Positions 43,719-51,859 of a stretch of 64,000 nt of DNA are shown here, piece by piece (position 1 is the first letter of the stretch; each line of letters starts with the position of its first letter). A model generated the notes under the pieces. It had not been told where the DNA came from. It was given only the letters and a program-made list of their open reading frames with translations, and ran no database searches. Made by a program: the position numbers and the translations under genes. The stretch is from Micromonospora_E sp048060115 (GTDB lineage: Bacteria > Actinomycetota > Actinomycetes > Mycobacteriales > Micromonosporaceae). The DNA lies in NCBI RefSeq assembly GCF_048060115.1, contig NZ_JBHMIM010000042.1:1-64000 (forward strand), written 5' to 3'.

Positions 43719-43748
43719 AACATACGAGTGCTTCGATGTGACTGTCAA
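43719..43748 (-). promoter_or_regulatory. rha operon promoter candidate
   Basis: On the minus strand TTGACA (43748-43743), an 18-bp spacer and TATGTT (43724-43719) form a good sigma-70-type promoter reading into rhaM. The LacI-type operator follows about 14 bp downstream of the -10 element. Confidence 0.65.
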
Positions 43749-43776
43749 GGACGCCGGGCGCGCCGGACGCCTGCGG

Positions 43777-44820
43777 TCAGGCACCGGAGCGCTGGTTGCG
43801 GGACTCCTGGCTGGATTCGCGGACCACCAGCTCCGGGTCGAAGACGACCTGCCGGTGCCGGTGGGTGCCGGGGTTGGCTGCCTCGTCGAGGAGCAGGGTC
43901 GCGGCGGTGTGCCCGAGCCGTTGCCGCGGCTGGCGCACCGACGACAACGGCACCGCGGCCGCGGCGGCGAACTCGATGTCGTCGTAGCCGACCAGGGCGA
44001 TGTCGTCCGGCACCCGCACCTGCTGACGGGTAAGCCCCTGCAGGACCCCGAGCGCGAGCAGATCGTTGGCGCAGAAGACCGCAGTGACCCGGGAGGTACG
44101 CGGCGTCCCCAGCATCCGGGCGGCGGCGTCGCGGCCGGCGGCGACGGTCAGGCTCGGCGTGTCGAAGCGGCGCAGCTGCCCCTCGGGCAGGCCGGCCTCG
44201 GCCAGTGCCCGGACCGCGCCGGCGTACCGGTCCCGCACCTGCTCCAGATGCTGCGGTCCGCCGACGAACGCGATCCGCCGATGCCCGGCGTCGATCAGGT
44301 GCCGCAGCGCCAGCGTGCCACCGAGCCGGTCGTCGACGGAGACCGAGCAGATGTCCGGCCGGCGTGACCGGTGGTCCAGCAGGATCACCAGTACGCCGCG
44401 CTCCCGCAGCCGCATCAACCGTTCGCTCGCGTCGTCGACCGGTGTGATCAGCACCCCCTGCACCCGCTGCTCCTCGAGCAGGTCGAGATAGGCGCGTTCC
44501 TTGGCGGCGTCGCCGTCGCTGTTACAGAAGATCACCGGCATCCCGACGGCACTGGTGGCGTCCTCGACGCCACGGGCCACGTCGGTGAAGAACGGGTTCG
44601 CCACGTCCAGCACCACCAGACCCAGGGTGCGGCCCCGGCCACGACGCAGTTGCCGGGCCGCGTCGTTCGGGACGAAGCCGAGTTCGCTGATCGCGGCGAG
44701 CACCCTCGTCCGGGTGCCGGCCGCGACGATGTCCGGCCGGTTGAGCACGTTCGACACGGTGCCGACCGAGACACCGGCACGGGAGGCGACGTCCCGGATG
44801 CTGATCGCTGGTCCCGGCAC
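43777..44820 (-). CDS. rhaR: LacI-family regulator, probable rhamnose repressor
   Basis: The 347-aa protein has a LacI helix-turn-helix (SIRDVASRAGVSVGTVSNVLN) and hinge (LGFVPNDAARQLRRGRGRTLG), then a sugar-binding-protein-like sensor domain. The GTG at 44820 has GGAG six bases upstream, which decides the start. It lies directly upstream of rhaM-I-D-B on the same strand, with a LacI-type operator in between. The rhamnose assignment rests on that context. The symbol is by role, since it is not homologous to E. coli RhaR. Confidence 0.75.
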   Translation of the reverse strand: MPGPAISIRDVASRAGVSVGTVSNVLNRPDIVAAGTRTRVLAAISELGFVPNDAARQLRRGRGRTLGLVVLDVANPFFTDVARGVEDATSAVGMPVIFCNSDGDAAKERAYLDLLEEQRVQGVLITPVDDASERLMRLRERGVLVILLDHRSRRPDICSVSVDDRLGGTLALRHLIDAGHRRIAFVGGPQHLEQVRDRYAGAVRALAEAGLPEGQLRRFDTPSLTVAAGRDAAARMLGTPRTSRVTAVFCANDLLALGVLQGLTRQQVRVPDDIALVGYDDIEFAAAAAVPLSSVRQPRQRLGHTAATLLLDEAANPGTHRHRQVVFDPELVVRESSQESRNQRSGA

Positions 44821-45070
44821 CTGTGTCTCCTTCGATGGTGGCGGTGCGCTGGCCTGAAACGTCACAACGCTGCGGCGATTATCCGCGTGTCGACCGCTGT
44901 TGAACACCGGCGGTCGCCCGGTTCGGGCGGTCCGCCCGGCGCACGGGAATCTGCCAACATCGACGAGTTCTTTCCGGCTGACTATGCAGGACGTCTCCGG
45001 CACGAACCGCTGGGGCGGCCGGACCTACGTCCGCGACACCGGCTACACCCGACGGGCCGGTCCCGGCCGT

Positions 45071-45682
45071 TCAGCCGAGCTCTGCCGGCTCCCGCCCGAT
45101 CTCCCGGGCCACGGCCAGTCGGATCCAGTCGGTGAGCTGCCGGCGGGTCACTCCTCGATCGTGGATCGCCGCCTGGACGGCCAGCCCGTCGATCAGTGCG
45201 TTGATCCGCCACGCGGCACCCTTGGGATCCGGGCAGTCGAAGGTGCCGTCGGCGCATCCTGAGGCGATCACCCCGGTCAGCGCCTCCTTCCAGCGCAGGT
45301 CGAGGTTGCGGCAGACCCGGTTCAACGCGGGGGTCCGCAGCGACTCGGACCAACCGTCGATCCAGAGCGTCCATGACTTCGACCTGCCTGTCGGCGCGTA
45401 CAGCCGAATGATCTTCTTGAGCTTTTCCAGCGGGTCCGCCGCGGATCGCACGACGGCGTCGAGCCGCGCCAGATCCTGTTCGGCCGCGAAGGCGAACGCC
45501 TCGGCGAGGAGTCGCTCCTTGGTGGCGAAATGGTAGAAGACCAGCGCCTGGCTGACTCCCGCTGCCTCCGCCACGTCTGCGGTACGGGTGTTGGCCAGAC
45601 CACGCTCCACGATCACCTGGCAGGCGGTGCGCAGCAGCGAGTCGAGGCGTACCTCGGCCGATCGTCTTGTCACGGCGAACAC
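45071..45682 (-). CDS. TetR-family transcriptional regulator
   Basis: The 203-aa regulator has the TetR DNA-binding region SLLRTACQVIVERGLANTRTADVAEAAGVSQALVFYHF near residues 15-52 and a helical ligand-binding C-terminal part with WTLWIDGWSESLR and an AWRINALIDGLAVQA segment, of the BetI-like/TetR_C_6 group. A palindrome lies immediately upstream of its start, so it probably represses itself. The ligand and targets are unknown. A start three codons later (GTG at 45673) is equally possible. Confidence 0.85.
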   Translation of the reverse strand: MFAVTRRSAEVRLDSLLRTACQVIVERGLANTRTADVAEAAGVSQALVFYHFATKERLLAEAFAFAAEQDLARLDAVVRSAADPLEKLKKIIRLYAPTGRSKSWTLWIDGWSESLRTPALNRVCRNLDLRWKEALTGVIASGCADGTFDCPDPKGAAWRINALIDGLAVQAAIHDRGVTRRQLTDWIRLAVAREIGREPAELG

Positions 45683-45715
45683 GGTAACGCACTATCATCG
45701 ATACGATGAGTTACC
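45683..45715. promoter_or_regulatory. putative TetR autoregulatory operator
   Basis: An inner palindrome TCATCG-ATA-CGATGA (45695-45709) is nested in an outer repeat GGTAAC (45683-45688) and GTTACC (45710-45715). It abuts the start codon of the TetR gene. The AT-richness stands out from the surroundings, as expected for an operator/promoter. Confidence 0.6.
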
Positions 45716-45857
45716 AGTCAATTTCCTGACTCAGGCAACCGATGACATGGGGTAATCCGAATCTGGTTCGCGCGCAGGCGGGCGACTCATGGCCTGTCGC
45801 TGCCGTCTGGGCTTTTTGTCTGGAGCATCCGCGGGGGCGCGCCGAGGGCACCCCGAG

Positions 45858-45887
45858 TTGGCACTACCGCGAGGGCTGGGCTAAAGT
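45858..45887 (+). promoter_or_regulatory. tRNA cluster promoter candidate
   Basis: TTGGCA at 45858-45863, an 18-bp spacer and TAAAGT at 45882-45887, placed about 50 bp before tRNA-Gly. It could drive all three tRNA genes as one transcript. Confidence 0.5.
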
Positions 45888-45937
45888 TTCCATCCGTCGG
45901 CAGGAACACCTCAGGGTGGTCCGGTCGAGCAAGACAA

Positions 45938-46010
45938 GCGGACGTAGCGCAGCTGGTAGCGCATCACCTTGCCAAGGTGAGGGTCGCGGGTTCGAATCCC
46001 GTCGTCCGCT
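45938..46010 (+). tRNA. tRNA-Gly (GCC)
   Basis: 73-nt cloverleaf. The acceptor stem GCGGACG pairs with CGTCCGC, the anticodon stem TCACC/GGTGA carries the loop TTGCCAA (anticodon GCC), and the T-arm is CGGG-TTCGAAT-CCCG. No CCA is encoded. Confidence 0.95.
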
Positions 46011-46045
46011 CGGAGATGCCACCAGAGCACGTCGGGGGCAACCTC

Positions 46046-46116
46046 GGTGGAGTGGCCGAGAGGCGAGGCAACGGCCTGCAAAGCCGTGTACACGGGTTCA
46101 AATCCCGTCTCCACCT
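46046..46116 (+). tRNA. tRNA-Cys (GCA)
   Basis: 71-nt cloverleaf. The acceptor stem GGTGGAG pairs with CTCCACC, the anticodon stem ACGGC/GCCGT carries CTGCAAA (anticodon GCA), and the T-arm is ACGGG-TTCAAAT-CCCGT. It lies 35 bp after tRNA-Gly. Confidence 0.95.
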
Positions 46117-46128
46117 CGTCAACAACGA

Positions 46129-46203
46129 GGGCGATTGGCGCAGTGGGAGCGCGCTTCCTTGACACGGAAGAGGTCACTGGTTCAAACCCAGTATCGCCCA
46201 CCA
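46129..46203 (+). tRNA. tRNA-Val (GAC), with encoded CCA
   Basis: The acceptor stem GGGCGAT pairs with ATCGCCC, the anticodon stem CTTCC/GGAAG carries TTGACAC (anticodon GAC), and the T-arm is CTGG-TTCAAAC-CCAG. CCA at 46201-46203 is encoded. Its 3' end faces a decayed integrase, so it is the likely former attachment site. Confidence 0.95.
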
Positions 46204-46285
46204 GTTCAGGGGCCGTGCCGATCACTCGGTGCGGCCCTTGAGTGTCTGTGCTTTTCCGCCGGGTTCGTCGTCGGGCGCGTGGATC

Positions 46286-46600
46286 TCATCCATCGCCCGT
46301 GCTCCGCTGAGCACAGACCGGCCGTAGCTGATGACCGTAGACCTTATCGGTGACCGAGGTACCCGTGTGGCCGAGCAGGTCGACGATCTGCTCAAGACTC
46401 AAACCGCTGTCCGACAGCAGCGATACGAAGCTGTGTCGCGATTCGCGGTGCATCCACTCCTTTCGTCCAGCCCGGCGAGTCAGGCGATCCGCCGGAAGGC
46501 GTGCCGGACGTTGGCGGCGTCCAGTTTCTGTCCGGTGGTCGATGAGAACCCCACGCCGGTTTCCGTCCATTGAGTCCCGGCGCGCCGCCTGCGCGTGTTC
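46286..46600 (-). pseudogene. decayed tyrosine recombinase (integrase) C-terminus
   Basis: On the minus strand the C-terminal catalytic half of a phage/ICE-type integrase is recognisable but broken. One frame reads TTGQKLDAANVRHAFRRIA followed by a TGA and then LAGLDE. After a frameshift the other frame reads RESRHSFVSLLSD, LLGHTGTSVTDKVYGHQLRPV. The second Arg (RHSF), His (LGHTG) and Tyr (VYGH) of the catalytic set remain. At least one stop and one or two frameshifts make it non-functional. The N-terminal half is missing. It ends 83 bp from tRNA-Val, the usual place for integrase genes of actinomycete integrative elements. The rest of 46204-46816 has no intact gene. Confidence 0.8.
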
Positions 46601-46816
46601 TGCGACCACGGCACGCTGGCCCTCGGCGACTTCGACTTCTAACGCCCAGGGGTGGTCGCGACCGGCCTGCAGGTGCCGCGGGGCAGCCCTGCTGGGCGTC
46701 AACCGGCTCGGCTACGACGACGCCGCCGGCTGGCCGCATCTGTACTGACCTTCGCCCGGCCGCCTTTGGGCCACCCCGCCGACGTCGTCGGAGATCCCGA
46801 TCTGCTTCGGGGAAGC

Positions 46817-47524
46817 TCAGTCGGCGACCGACAGGTCGATGGTGTGTGCGGCGTGGTTGGCCTTCGCCGCCAGGTAGCGGACGTTGGCGGCGGAGACGTG
46901 CACCCCGGTCGGGATCTGCTCGGTGACGGTGACTCCCAGCTGGGTCAACTGCGCCGTCTTGTCCGGGTTGTTGCTCAGCAGCGTCACCCGGCGCACCCCG
47001 AGCGCGAGCAGCATCTGCGCGGCGACGGTGTAGTCCCGTTCGTCTTCGCCCCGGCCGAGCGCCACGTTCGCCTCGAACGTGTCCAGGCCGGCGTCCTGCA
47101 ACGCGTACGCGTCCAGCTTGGCGTACAGCCCGATGCCCCGGCCCTCCTGCCGCAGGTAGAGCAGGAACCCGCCGCTGGCGGCGATCCGTTCCACCGCCTC
47201 CCGTAGCTGCGGTCCGCAGTCGCACCGCTGGCTACCGAAGGCGTCACCGGTCAGGCACTCGCTGTGTGGGCGGACCATCGGTGATGCCCCGCCACCGGCG
47301 GCCCGATCCAGCGCCCGACGCCAGTCGCCAAGCCCGAGCGCGACGTGTTCCCGCCGGTCGGCGAGACCGTCGAAGGTGAAGACCCGGGCGTCGGTGGAGT
47401 AGCCGTCGGAGAACCGCAGCGGCACCGTGACCTGCCGGCGGACCGCAGCCGACGGCACGGGAAACGACCCGTTGGCGGTGACGGGCTTACCGTTGACAGG
47501 TGCGTGGGGCGGCGGTTCAAGCAT
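46817..47524 (-). CDS. ribA: GTP cyclohydrolase II
   Basis: The 235-aa protein has the zinc site CLTGDAFGSQRCDCG, the GTP-site segment YLRQEGRGIGLYAKLDAYALQD, and TLLSNNPDK. The active-site Tyr (in DAYALQD, equivalent to Tyr105 of E. coli) is kept, so ring opening with loss of formate is expected rather than the formamide-retaining variant seen in some actinobacterial paralogues. It lacks a fused RibB domain. It is divergent from a RibD-C-type reductase with 138 bp between them. No other riboflavin genes are adjacent, so it may serve the neighbouring cluster instead of riboflavin. Confidence 0.9.
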   Translation of the reverse strand: MLEPPPHAPVNGKPVTANGSFPVPSAAVRRQVTVPLRFSDGYSTDARVFTFDGLADRREHVALGLGDWRRALDRAAGGGASPMVRPHSECLTGDAFGSQRCDCGPQLREAVERIAASGGFLLYLRQEGRGIGLYAKLDAYALQDAGLDTFEANVALGRGEDERDYTVAAQMLLALGVRRVTLLSNNPDKTAQLTQLGVTVTEQIPTGVHVSAANVRYLAAKANHAAHTIDLSVAD

Positions 47525-47662
47525 GGGTGCTTCCTATCGGTGGTGGTGGGGCTGCGGCGGTGCCGACGTCGAGACGGCCGGCACCGACAGGCGGGCGGTA
47601 CGGAAGAATGTGTGCCGGCCTCACCTGCAGGCTATCTTTCGATCGACCAGGAGGTGCCATCA

Positions 47663-48355
47663 GTGGTTGAGCGACCCTACGTCCTGCTCAGCTGCGGCAT
47701 GTCGATCGACGGGTATCTGGACAGCGCGGGCGATGAGCGGTTGCTGCTCTCCAACGACGCGGACTTCGACCGGGTCGACGCCGTACGCGCCAGCTGCGAC
47801 GCCATTCTGGTCGGGGCCGGCACCGTCCGTCAGGACGATCCGCGGCTGCTGGTGCGCTCGGACGAACGGCGGCGCCAACGGGTGGCCGGCGGCCGGCGGC
47901 CGACGCCGCTGAAGGCGACCGTCACCGGACGGGGTGATCTGGACCCGCAGGCCCGGTTCTTCACCCTCGGCGAGGTCGACAAGCTGGTGTACTGCGCCAC
48001 CGGCAACCTCGACGGTGCCCGGCGGCGGCTCGGCCGGGTCGCCACCGTGATCGACTGCGGCGACCCGATCGACCTCGCCCGCGTCGTCGACGACCTGCAC
48101 GGCCGGGGGGTCGAACGGTTGATGGTCGAAGGCGGCGGCCGGATCCACACCCAGTTCCTCGCCGCCGGCCTGGTCGACGAGCTGCAGTTGGTCGTCGCGC
48201 CGTTCTTCGTCGGTGACTCGCGGGCACCCCGGTTCGTCGGCGACGGCTGCTTCCCGTGGCACGCCGACCGGCGTGCCACGCTGGCCGAGGTTCGGCAGAT
48301 CGGTGATGTGGCGCTGCTGCGCTACGCCATGTCTCCGCGCTTCGACGGACGGTAG
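47663..48355 (+). CDS. RibD C-terminal-type reductase of the GTP-derived cluster
   Basis: The 230-aa RibD-C domain protein has YVLLSCGMSIDGYLDS, ILVGAGTVRQDDPRL, RLMVEGGGRIHTQFL and LVVAPFFVGDSRAPRFV. It lacks the deaminase domain of full RibD. The GTG at 47663 is chosen because AGGAGG lies eight bases upstream. Proteins of this family reduce the pyrimidine made from the GTP cyclohydrolase II product. Divergence from ribA suggests the two act in sequence. The final product need not be riboflavin. Confidence 0.85.
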   Translation: MVERPYVLLSCGMSIDGYLDSAGDERLLLSNDADFDRVDAVRASCDAILVGAGTVRQDDPRLLVRSDERRRQRVAGGRRPTPLKATVTGRGDLDPQARFFTLGEVDKLVYCATGNLDGARRRLGRVATVIDCGDPIDLARVVDDLHGRGVERLMVEGGGRIHTQFLAAGLVDELQLVVAPFFVGDSRAPRFVGDGCFPWHADRRATLAEVRQIGDVALLRYAMSPRFDGR

Positions 48356-48399
48356 CCGGGGGGTCTGGGTCGTCAACGCGGTCACGTCCCGGGTCGCCG

Positions 48400-49437
48400 T
48401 CACGTCGCGGGCTGCGGGCTCAGCTGGGCCTGGCGTCGGGCCCGTAGCCGACCTACCGACAGTTTCCGAAGTCCCCGCACGGCGAGCACACCCGCGCCGG
48501 GCAGGCTCGCCGTCAACGCGAGCAGCCCGTAGACCACGGCGACGGTCAGGCCGAGGCCCGCGCCGAGCCCGGCCGCCCCGAACGCCCACGCCGTCACCCC
48601 TTCCCGTGGCCCCCAGCCGCCCACGTTCAACGGCACCGCCATCGCCAGCAACGCCAACACCATCAGCGGGGCCAACTGATGCAGCGGAGCCGTCGAGCCT
48701 GCGGCGCGGGCGGCCACGACGAACGTAGCCAGGTGACCGGCGAGTGCCACCACGGACAGCGCCAGCACTCCGGGCCAGGTACGGCGGGCCAGCAGCCCGC
48801 CGTGCAGGTCGGCGATGGTCCGCCGGACCGCCCGCACCCACCAGGACCGGACCGGTGCCGCAGCCGCGGCGGGCTGCTGCGCGAGGTCCTGCTCGGGCCC
48901 GCCGGCCCGCCGGCGGCCACGTACCGTCGCGACCAGCACTGCCACCGTCGCGACCAGCCCGACGCCGACCACGGCGATCTGGGCGCCGGTGACCAGTGCG
49001 GCCGGGGCCGGCACCGGAAGGGTCAGCAGAACGCCCGCGGCGACGGCGAACAGCACCACTTGGCCGGCGGTGCGTTCCAGCACCACCGCCCGGACCCCGC
49101 GCCCGACGTCGGAGACTTCCCGTCCGTGCCGGACCGCGCGGTGCACGTCACCGAGTACGCCGCCGGGCAACGCCGCGTTGAGGAATATTGACCGGTAGTA
49201 GTCGGCGACCGCGCCACCCAACGGAAGCGTCATGCCCATGCCTCGGACGACCAGGCACCACCGCCAGGCACTGGCGATCGTGGTCAGCAGTCCGATGCCA
49301 GCGGCGATCAGCAGGGTCCCCGCGTCGATGACCCGCAGACTTTCCAGAAACGCCGCGGTACCGAGACGCCAGGCCAGCACCGCCAGGATGCCCAATCCGC
49401 CGATCAGCCGTACCCAGGGCCAGATCTTGCCCTTCAC
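48400..49437 (-). CDS. UPF0104/lysylphosphatidylglycerol synthase TM-region membrane protein
   Basis: This 345-aa integral membrane protein has about seven or eight helices and family motifs ASAWRWCLVVRGMG, YYRSIFLNAALPGGVLGDVHRAVRHG and PLNVGGWGPREGVTAWAF. Stand-alone members lack the aminoacyl-transfer domain of MprF and resemble its flippase part. In other actinobacteria they occur beside glycosyltransferases. Here it closes the operon with a GT4 enzyme and a methyltransferase, so lipid or glycoconjugate translocation is plausible. Confidence 0.8.
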   Translation of the reverse strand: MKGKIWPWVRLIGGLGILAVLAWRLGTAAFLESLRVIDAGTLLIAAGIGLLTTIASAWRWCLVVRGMGMTLPLGGAVADYYRSIFLNAALPGGVLGDVHRAVRHGREVSDVGRGVRAVVLERTAGQVVLFAVAAGVLLTLPVPAPAALVTGAQIAVVGVGLVATVAVLVATVRGRRRAGGPEQDLAQQPAAAAAPVRSWWVRAVRRTIADLHGGLLARRTWPGVLALSVVALAGHLATFVVAARAAGSTAPLHQLAPLMVLALLAMAVPLNVGGWGPREGVTAWAFGAAGLGAGLGLTVAVVYGLLALTASLPGAGVLAVRGLRKLSVGRLRARRQAQLSPQPAT

Positions 49438-49546
49438 TGCGCGTCACGGCCGGTGCTGACCGTACGCCGTGGGCTCCTCGCCCTGTCCATCCGAGCCCTC
49501 CTTGGTGAGCCTCCGCCGACTGATACGGCGCGGCGTCGCCTGCGGT

Positions 49547-50374
49547 TCACTTCGGCAGCACCAGCAGGTCACGATGTTCGACGGTGACCCGCAACTCGCC
49601 TGCGGTGGCGGCGGCGAGTCGGCGCTGGCGGTAGCCGCTGGGCCGGCCGGCCAGCTCCGGCTGCTGCTCGTACGCGGTCTCGATCCAGCCGTCCAGCCAG
49701 CGGGTGGTGAGTTCGGCGTGTTCGGGGCCGAGCTGCCAGGCGCTGGGGCGTACCAGCACGGTCGCGCCACGTCGGGTGAATGCCTCGGTGGCCGCCTCCA
49801 CCGCGTCCGGGCCGAGCAGCGGCCGGCCGGCGCTGTGCCGCCGCTGATGGTCGTTGAACGCGGCGGCGAGTTCGTCGTCCAGCGGGTCCGCCGGATGGAA
49901 CCGGACCTCGCCGACCACCGTCAGGGTCAGCAGCGCCGGGCAGGCCACTGTCAGACAGGTCTGCGCAAGGGCGTCCAGCTCGTCGTGGGTGAGCAGGTCC
50001 AGCAGCGCCGACGCGGTGATCAGGTCGGCCCCGGCGAGGTCGTCGGCGGACAGCGCAGCGACGTCACCGGGTCGGGTCGACACGGTGACCTGCCCGCCGT
50101 CGGCACCGGCGGGTGCCATCCGGGCCCGGGCATAGCCCAACAGGCCGGCGTCCCGGTCGTGCATCACCCAGTGTTGGCTGCCGGGCAGTTGCGGGGCGAG
50201 CCACCGCCCCATCGACCCGGTGCCGCATCCAAGGTCGTGTACCTGGGTGTGGCCGGCGGCGGCGAGCAGCCGGCGCAGCTCGGCGACGAGCTCCGTCGAC
50301 CGGGCCTGCGCGTCTGCTGGTTCCCGCAGCCCCAGCCAGGCCGGGCTGTAGCCGGCCGAATCAATCGTCTCCAT
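49547..50374 (-). CDS. class I SAM-dependent methyltransferase
   Basis: The 275-aa protein has SAM motif I VHDLGCGTGSMGRWLAP near residue 45, the acidic residue in MHDRDAGLL, and LITASALLDLLTHDEL. GGGAG lies five bases before the ATG. It overlaps the glycosyltransferase gene upstream by 14 bp. The substrate is unknown and is presumably an intermediate of the GTP-derived pathway. Confidence 0.83.
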   Translation of the reverse strand: METIDSAGYSPAWLGLREPADAQARSTELVAELRRLLAAAGHTQVHDLGCGTGSMGRWLAPQLPGSQHWVMHDRDAGLLGYARARMAPAGADGGQVTVSTRPGDVAALSADDLAGADLITASALLDLLTHDELDALAQTCLTVACPALLTLTVVGEVRFHPADPLDDELAAAFNDHQRRHSAGRPLLGPDAVEAATEAFTRRGATVLVRPSAWQLGPEHAELTTRWLDGWIETAYEQQPELAGRPSGYRQRRLAAATAGELRVTVEHRDLLVLPK

Positions 50375-51455
50375 CGGTTCTCCCTTCCTGCCGCCGGTGC
50401 AGTTCGACCAAGACGGCGGAGACCACGGCGGTGGTGTCGGCCCAGCTCGGCAGCGTGGATCGCCGCTGCGCGGCGGCGGCCCGCAGCCGGGTCCGCCGGT
50501 CGGCGTCGCCGAGCCAGTTCCGCAGCGCCGCGCCGATCACCGAGGGGTCGCCTGGTGGCACCAGCATTCCCGGTACGGTGCCGTCGTCGGCCAGGCCGAG
50601 CGCCTGCGGCACTCCGCCGACCCGGCTGGCCAGCACCGGCACGCCGCGCGCCAGTGCCTCGGTGACCACCATGCCGTACGTTTCGGCGTGCGAGGGGAGG
50701 ACCAGCAGATCCGCACCGGCATACGCGTCACCCAGCGCGTCGCCCGCGCGGGGGCCGACCAGCCGCACCCGGTCGGCCAACCCGTGCCGCGCGATCCGCG
50801 AGCGTACGTGGGCCACGTGCGCGGTGGCGTCCAGCGCCCCGACGCAAACACACGTCCAGCTCAGGTCCGCGACACCGGCCAGCGCGTCGACCAGCACGTC
50901 GTGCCCCTTGCGGGGGGTGACCGACGCGACGCAGAGCAGCCGTCCGCCGGGCGGGTCGCCAGCGGTGAGTGGCGCCGGAGCAACCCCCGGCACCGCCACC
51001 CGGACCCGGTCGGATGCCAGCCCGTGTCGCCGGGTCAACTGCCGGGCGGTCGAGTCGCTGGTGGCGATCACCGCCGCGGCGTCGGTCAGCACAGCGCGTT
51101 CGGCCGCGTTCAACGCGGCCGCGTCGGCTGGCGCCAGCCCGGTTTCGTCGGCCAGCGGCAGGTGTACCAGGACCGCCAACCGCAGCCGGTCGGTGTGCGC
51201 GGCGAGTACCTCGGGCACGCCGCAGGCGACCAGGCCGTCGATCAGCACGACCGTCGCGTCCGGCAGGCCGGCGAGGGTGTCGCCGAGCGCGGCGCGGGCC
51301 GCCTCGTCGGGGCGCGGCCAGCCGCCGGGGACGGCGATCTCGTGGACCGGCCAGCCGGCGGCGGCCAGTCCGGCGCTGACCTGCCGGTCGTAGACGTTTC
51401 CGCCGCTGGGCGTCGCCGGATCGTCGACGTTGCCGGGCAGCACCACGACGAGCAT
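50361..51455 (-). CDS. GT4-family glycosyltransferase
   Basis: The 364-aa GT-B glycosyltransferase has a Rossmann N-terminal half, VASVTPRKGHDVLVDAL for the donor-site start, and LVLPSHAETYGMVVTEALARGVPVLAS with the EX7E motif near residues 255-263. Retaining transfer from a nucleotide sugar is expected. It starts three bases after the pterin-synthase-like gene. The acceptor is unknown. Confidence 0.87.
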   Translation of the reverse strand: MLVVVLPGNVDDPATPSGGNVYDRQVSAGLAAAGWPVHEIAVPGGWPRPDEAARAALGDTLAGLPDATVVLIDGLVACGVPEVLAAHTDRLRLAVLVHLPLADETGLAPADAAALNAAERAVLTDAAAVIATSDSTARQLTRRHGLASDRVRVAVPGVAPAPLTAGDPPGGRLLCVASVTPRKGHDVLVDALAGVADLSWTCVCVGALDATAHVAHVRSRIARHGLADRVRLVGPRAGDALGDAYAGADLLVLPSHAETYGMVVTEALARGVPVLASRVGGVPQALGLADDGTVPGMLVPPGDPSVIGAALRNWLGDADRRTRLRAAAAQRRSTLPSWADTTAVVSAVLVELHRRQEGRTDGDD

Positions 51456-51458
51456 CGG

Positions 51459-51857
51459 TCAGAGCGCCCGTTCGTAGCTCGCCCAGGCGATGTGCGATTC
51501 GTGCAGGGTGACGCTGATCCCGGCCAGGCCACGGGCACCGACGCCGAGGTCACCGGCGTGCACCCGGTCGGCCAGCCGGTCGGCGATCAGCTTTGCCAGC
51601 CACTCGGTGGAGGTGTTGACCCCGGTGAACGCCGGCTCGTCGTCGAGGTTGCGGTAGTTCAGGTCCGCCAGTACGGCCTTGAGCTGCTCGCTGGCCAACC
51701 CGATGTCGACGACGATGTTGTCGTCGTCGAGGTCGGTGCGCTTGAAGCTGGCGTCGACGACGAACGTCGCTCCGTGGAGCCGCTGCGCCGGGCCGAACGC
51801 GTCACCGGTGAAACTGTGGGCGACCATCATGTGATCACGGACGGTGACGTTGAACAT
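51459..51857 (-). CDS. 6-pyruvoyltetrahydropterin synthase/QueD-fold protein with altered active site
   Basis: The 132-aa T-fold protein aligns with QueD/PTPS. AHSF keeps the first zinc His and QRLHGATF keeps the second, but the third ligand of the usual HGH is Ala, the catalytic Cys (normally CxRLHGH) is Ala, and the usual LDHHYLN reads LNYRNLD, losing the catalytic His. The late Glu (LHESH) is kept. Canonical chemistry is therefore unlikely. GGAGG six bases before the ATG at 51857 favours this start. An ATG at 51863 overlaps the upstream stop (ATGA) and is possible. Confidence 0.82.
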   Translation of the reverse strand: MFNVTVRDHMMVAHSFTGDAFGPAQRLHGATFVVDASFKRTDLDDDNIVVDIGLASEQLKAVLADLNYRNLDDEPAFTGVNTSTEWLAKLIADRLADRVHAGDLGVGARGLAGISVTLHESHIAWASYERAL

Positions 51858-51859
51858 TC

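Noticed and set aside
46350..46748. Plus-strand open frame across the integrase remnant
   Set aside because: It is antisense to the recognisable recombinase motifs and has no family resemblance of its own.
47525..47662. FMN riboswitch between ribA and the RibD-C gene
   Set aside because: The 138-bp gap shows none of the conserved FMN-element stems and is too short to hold the element plus two promoters.
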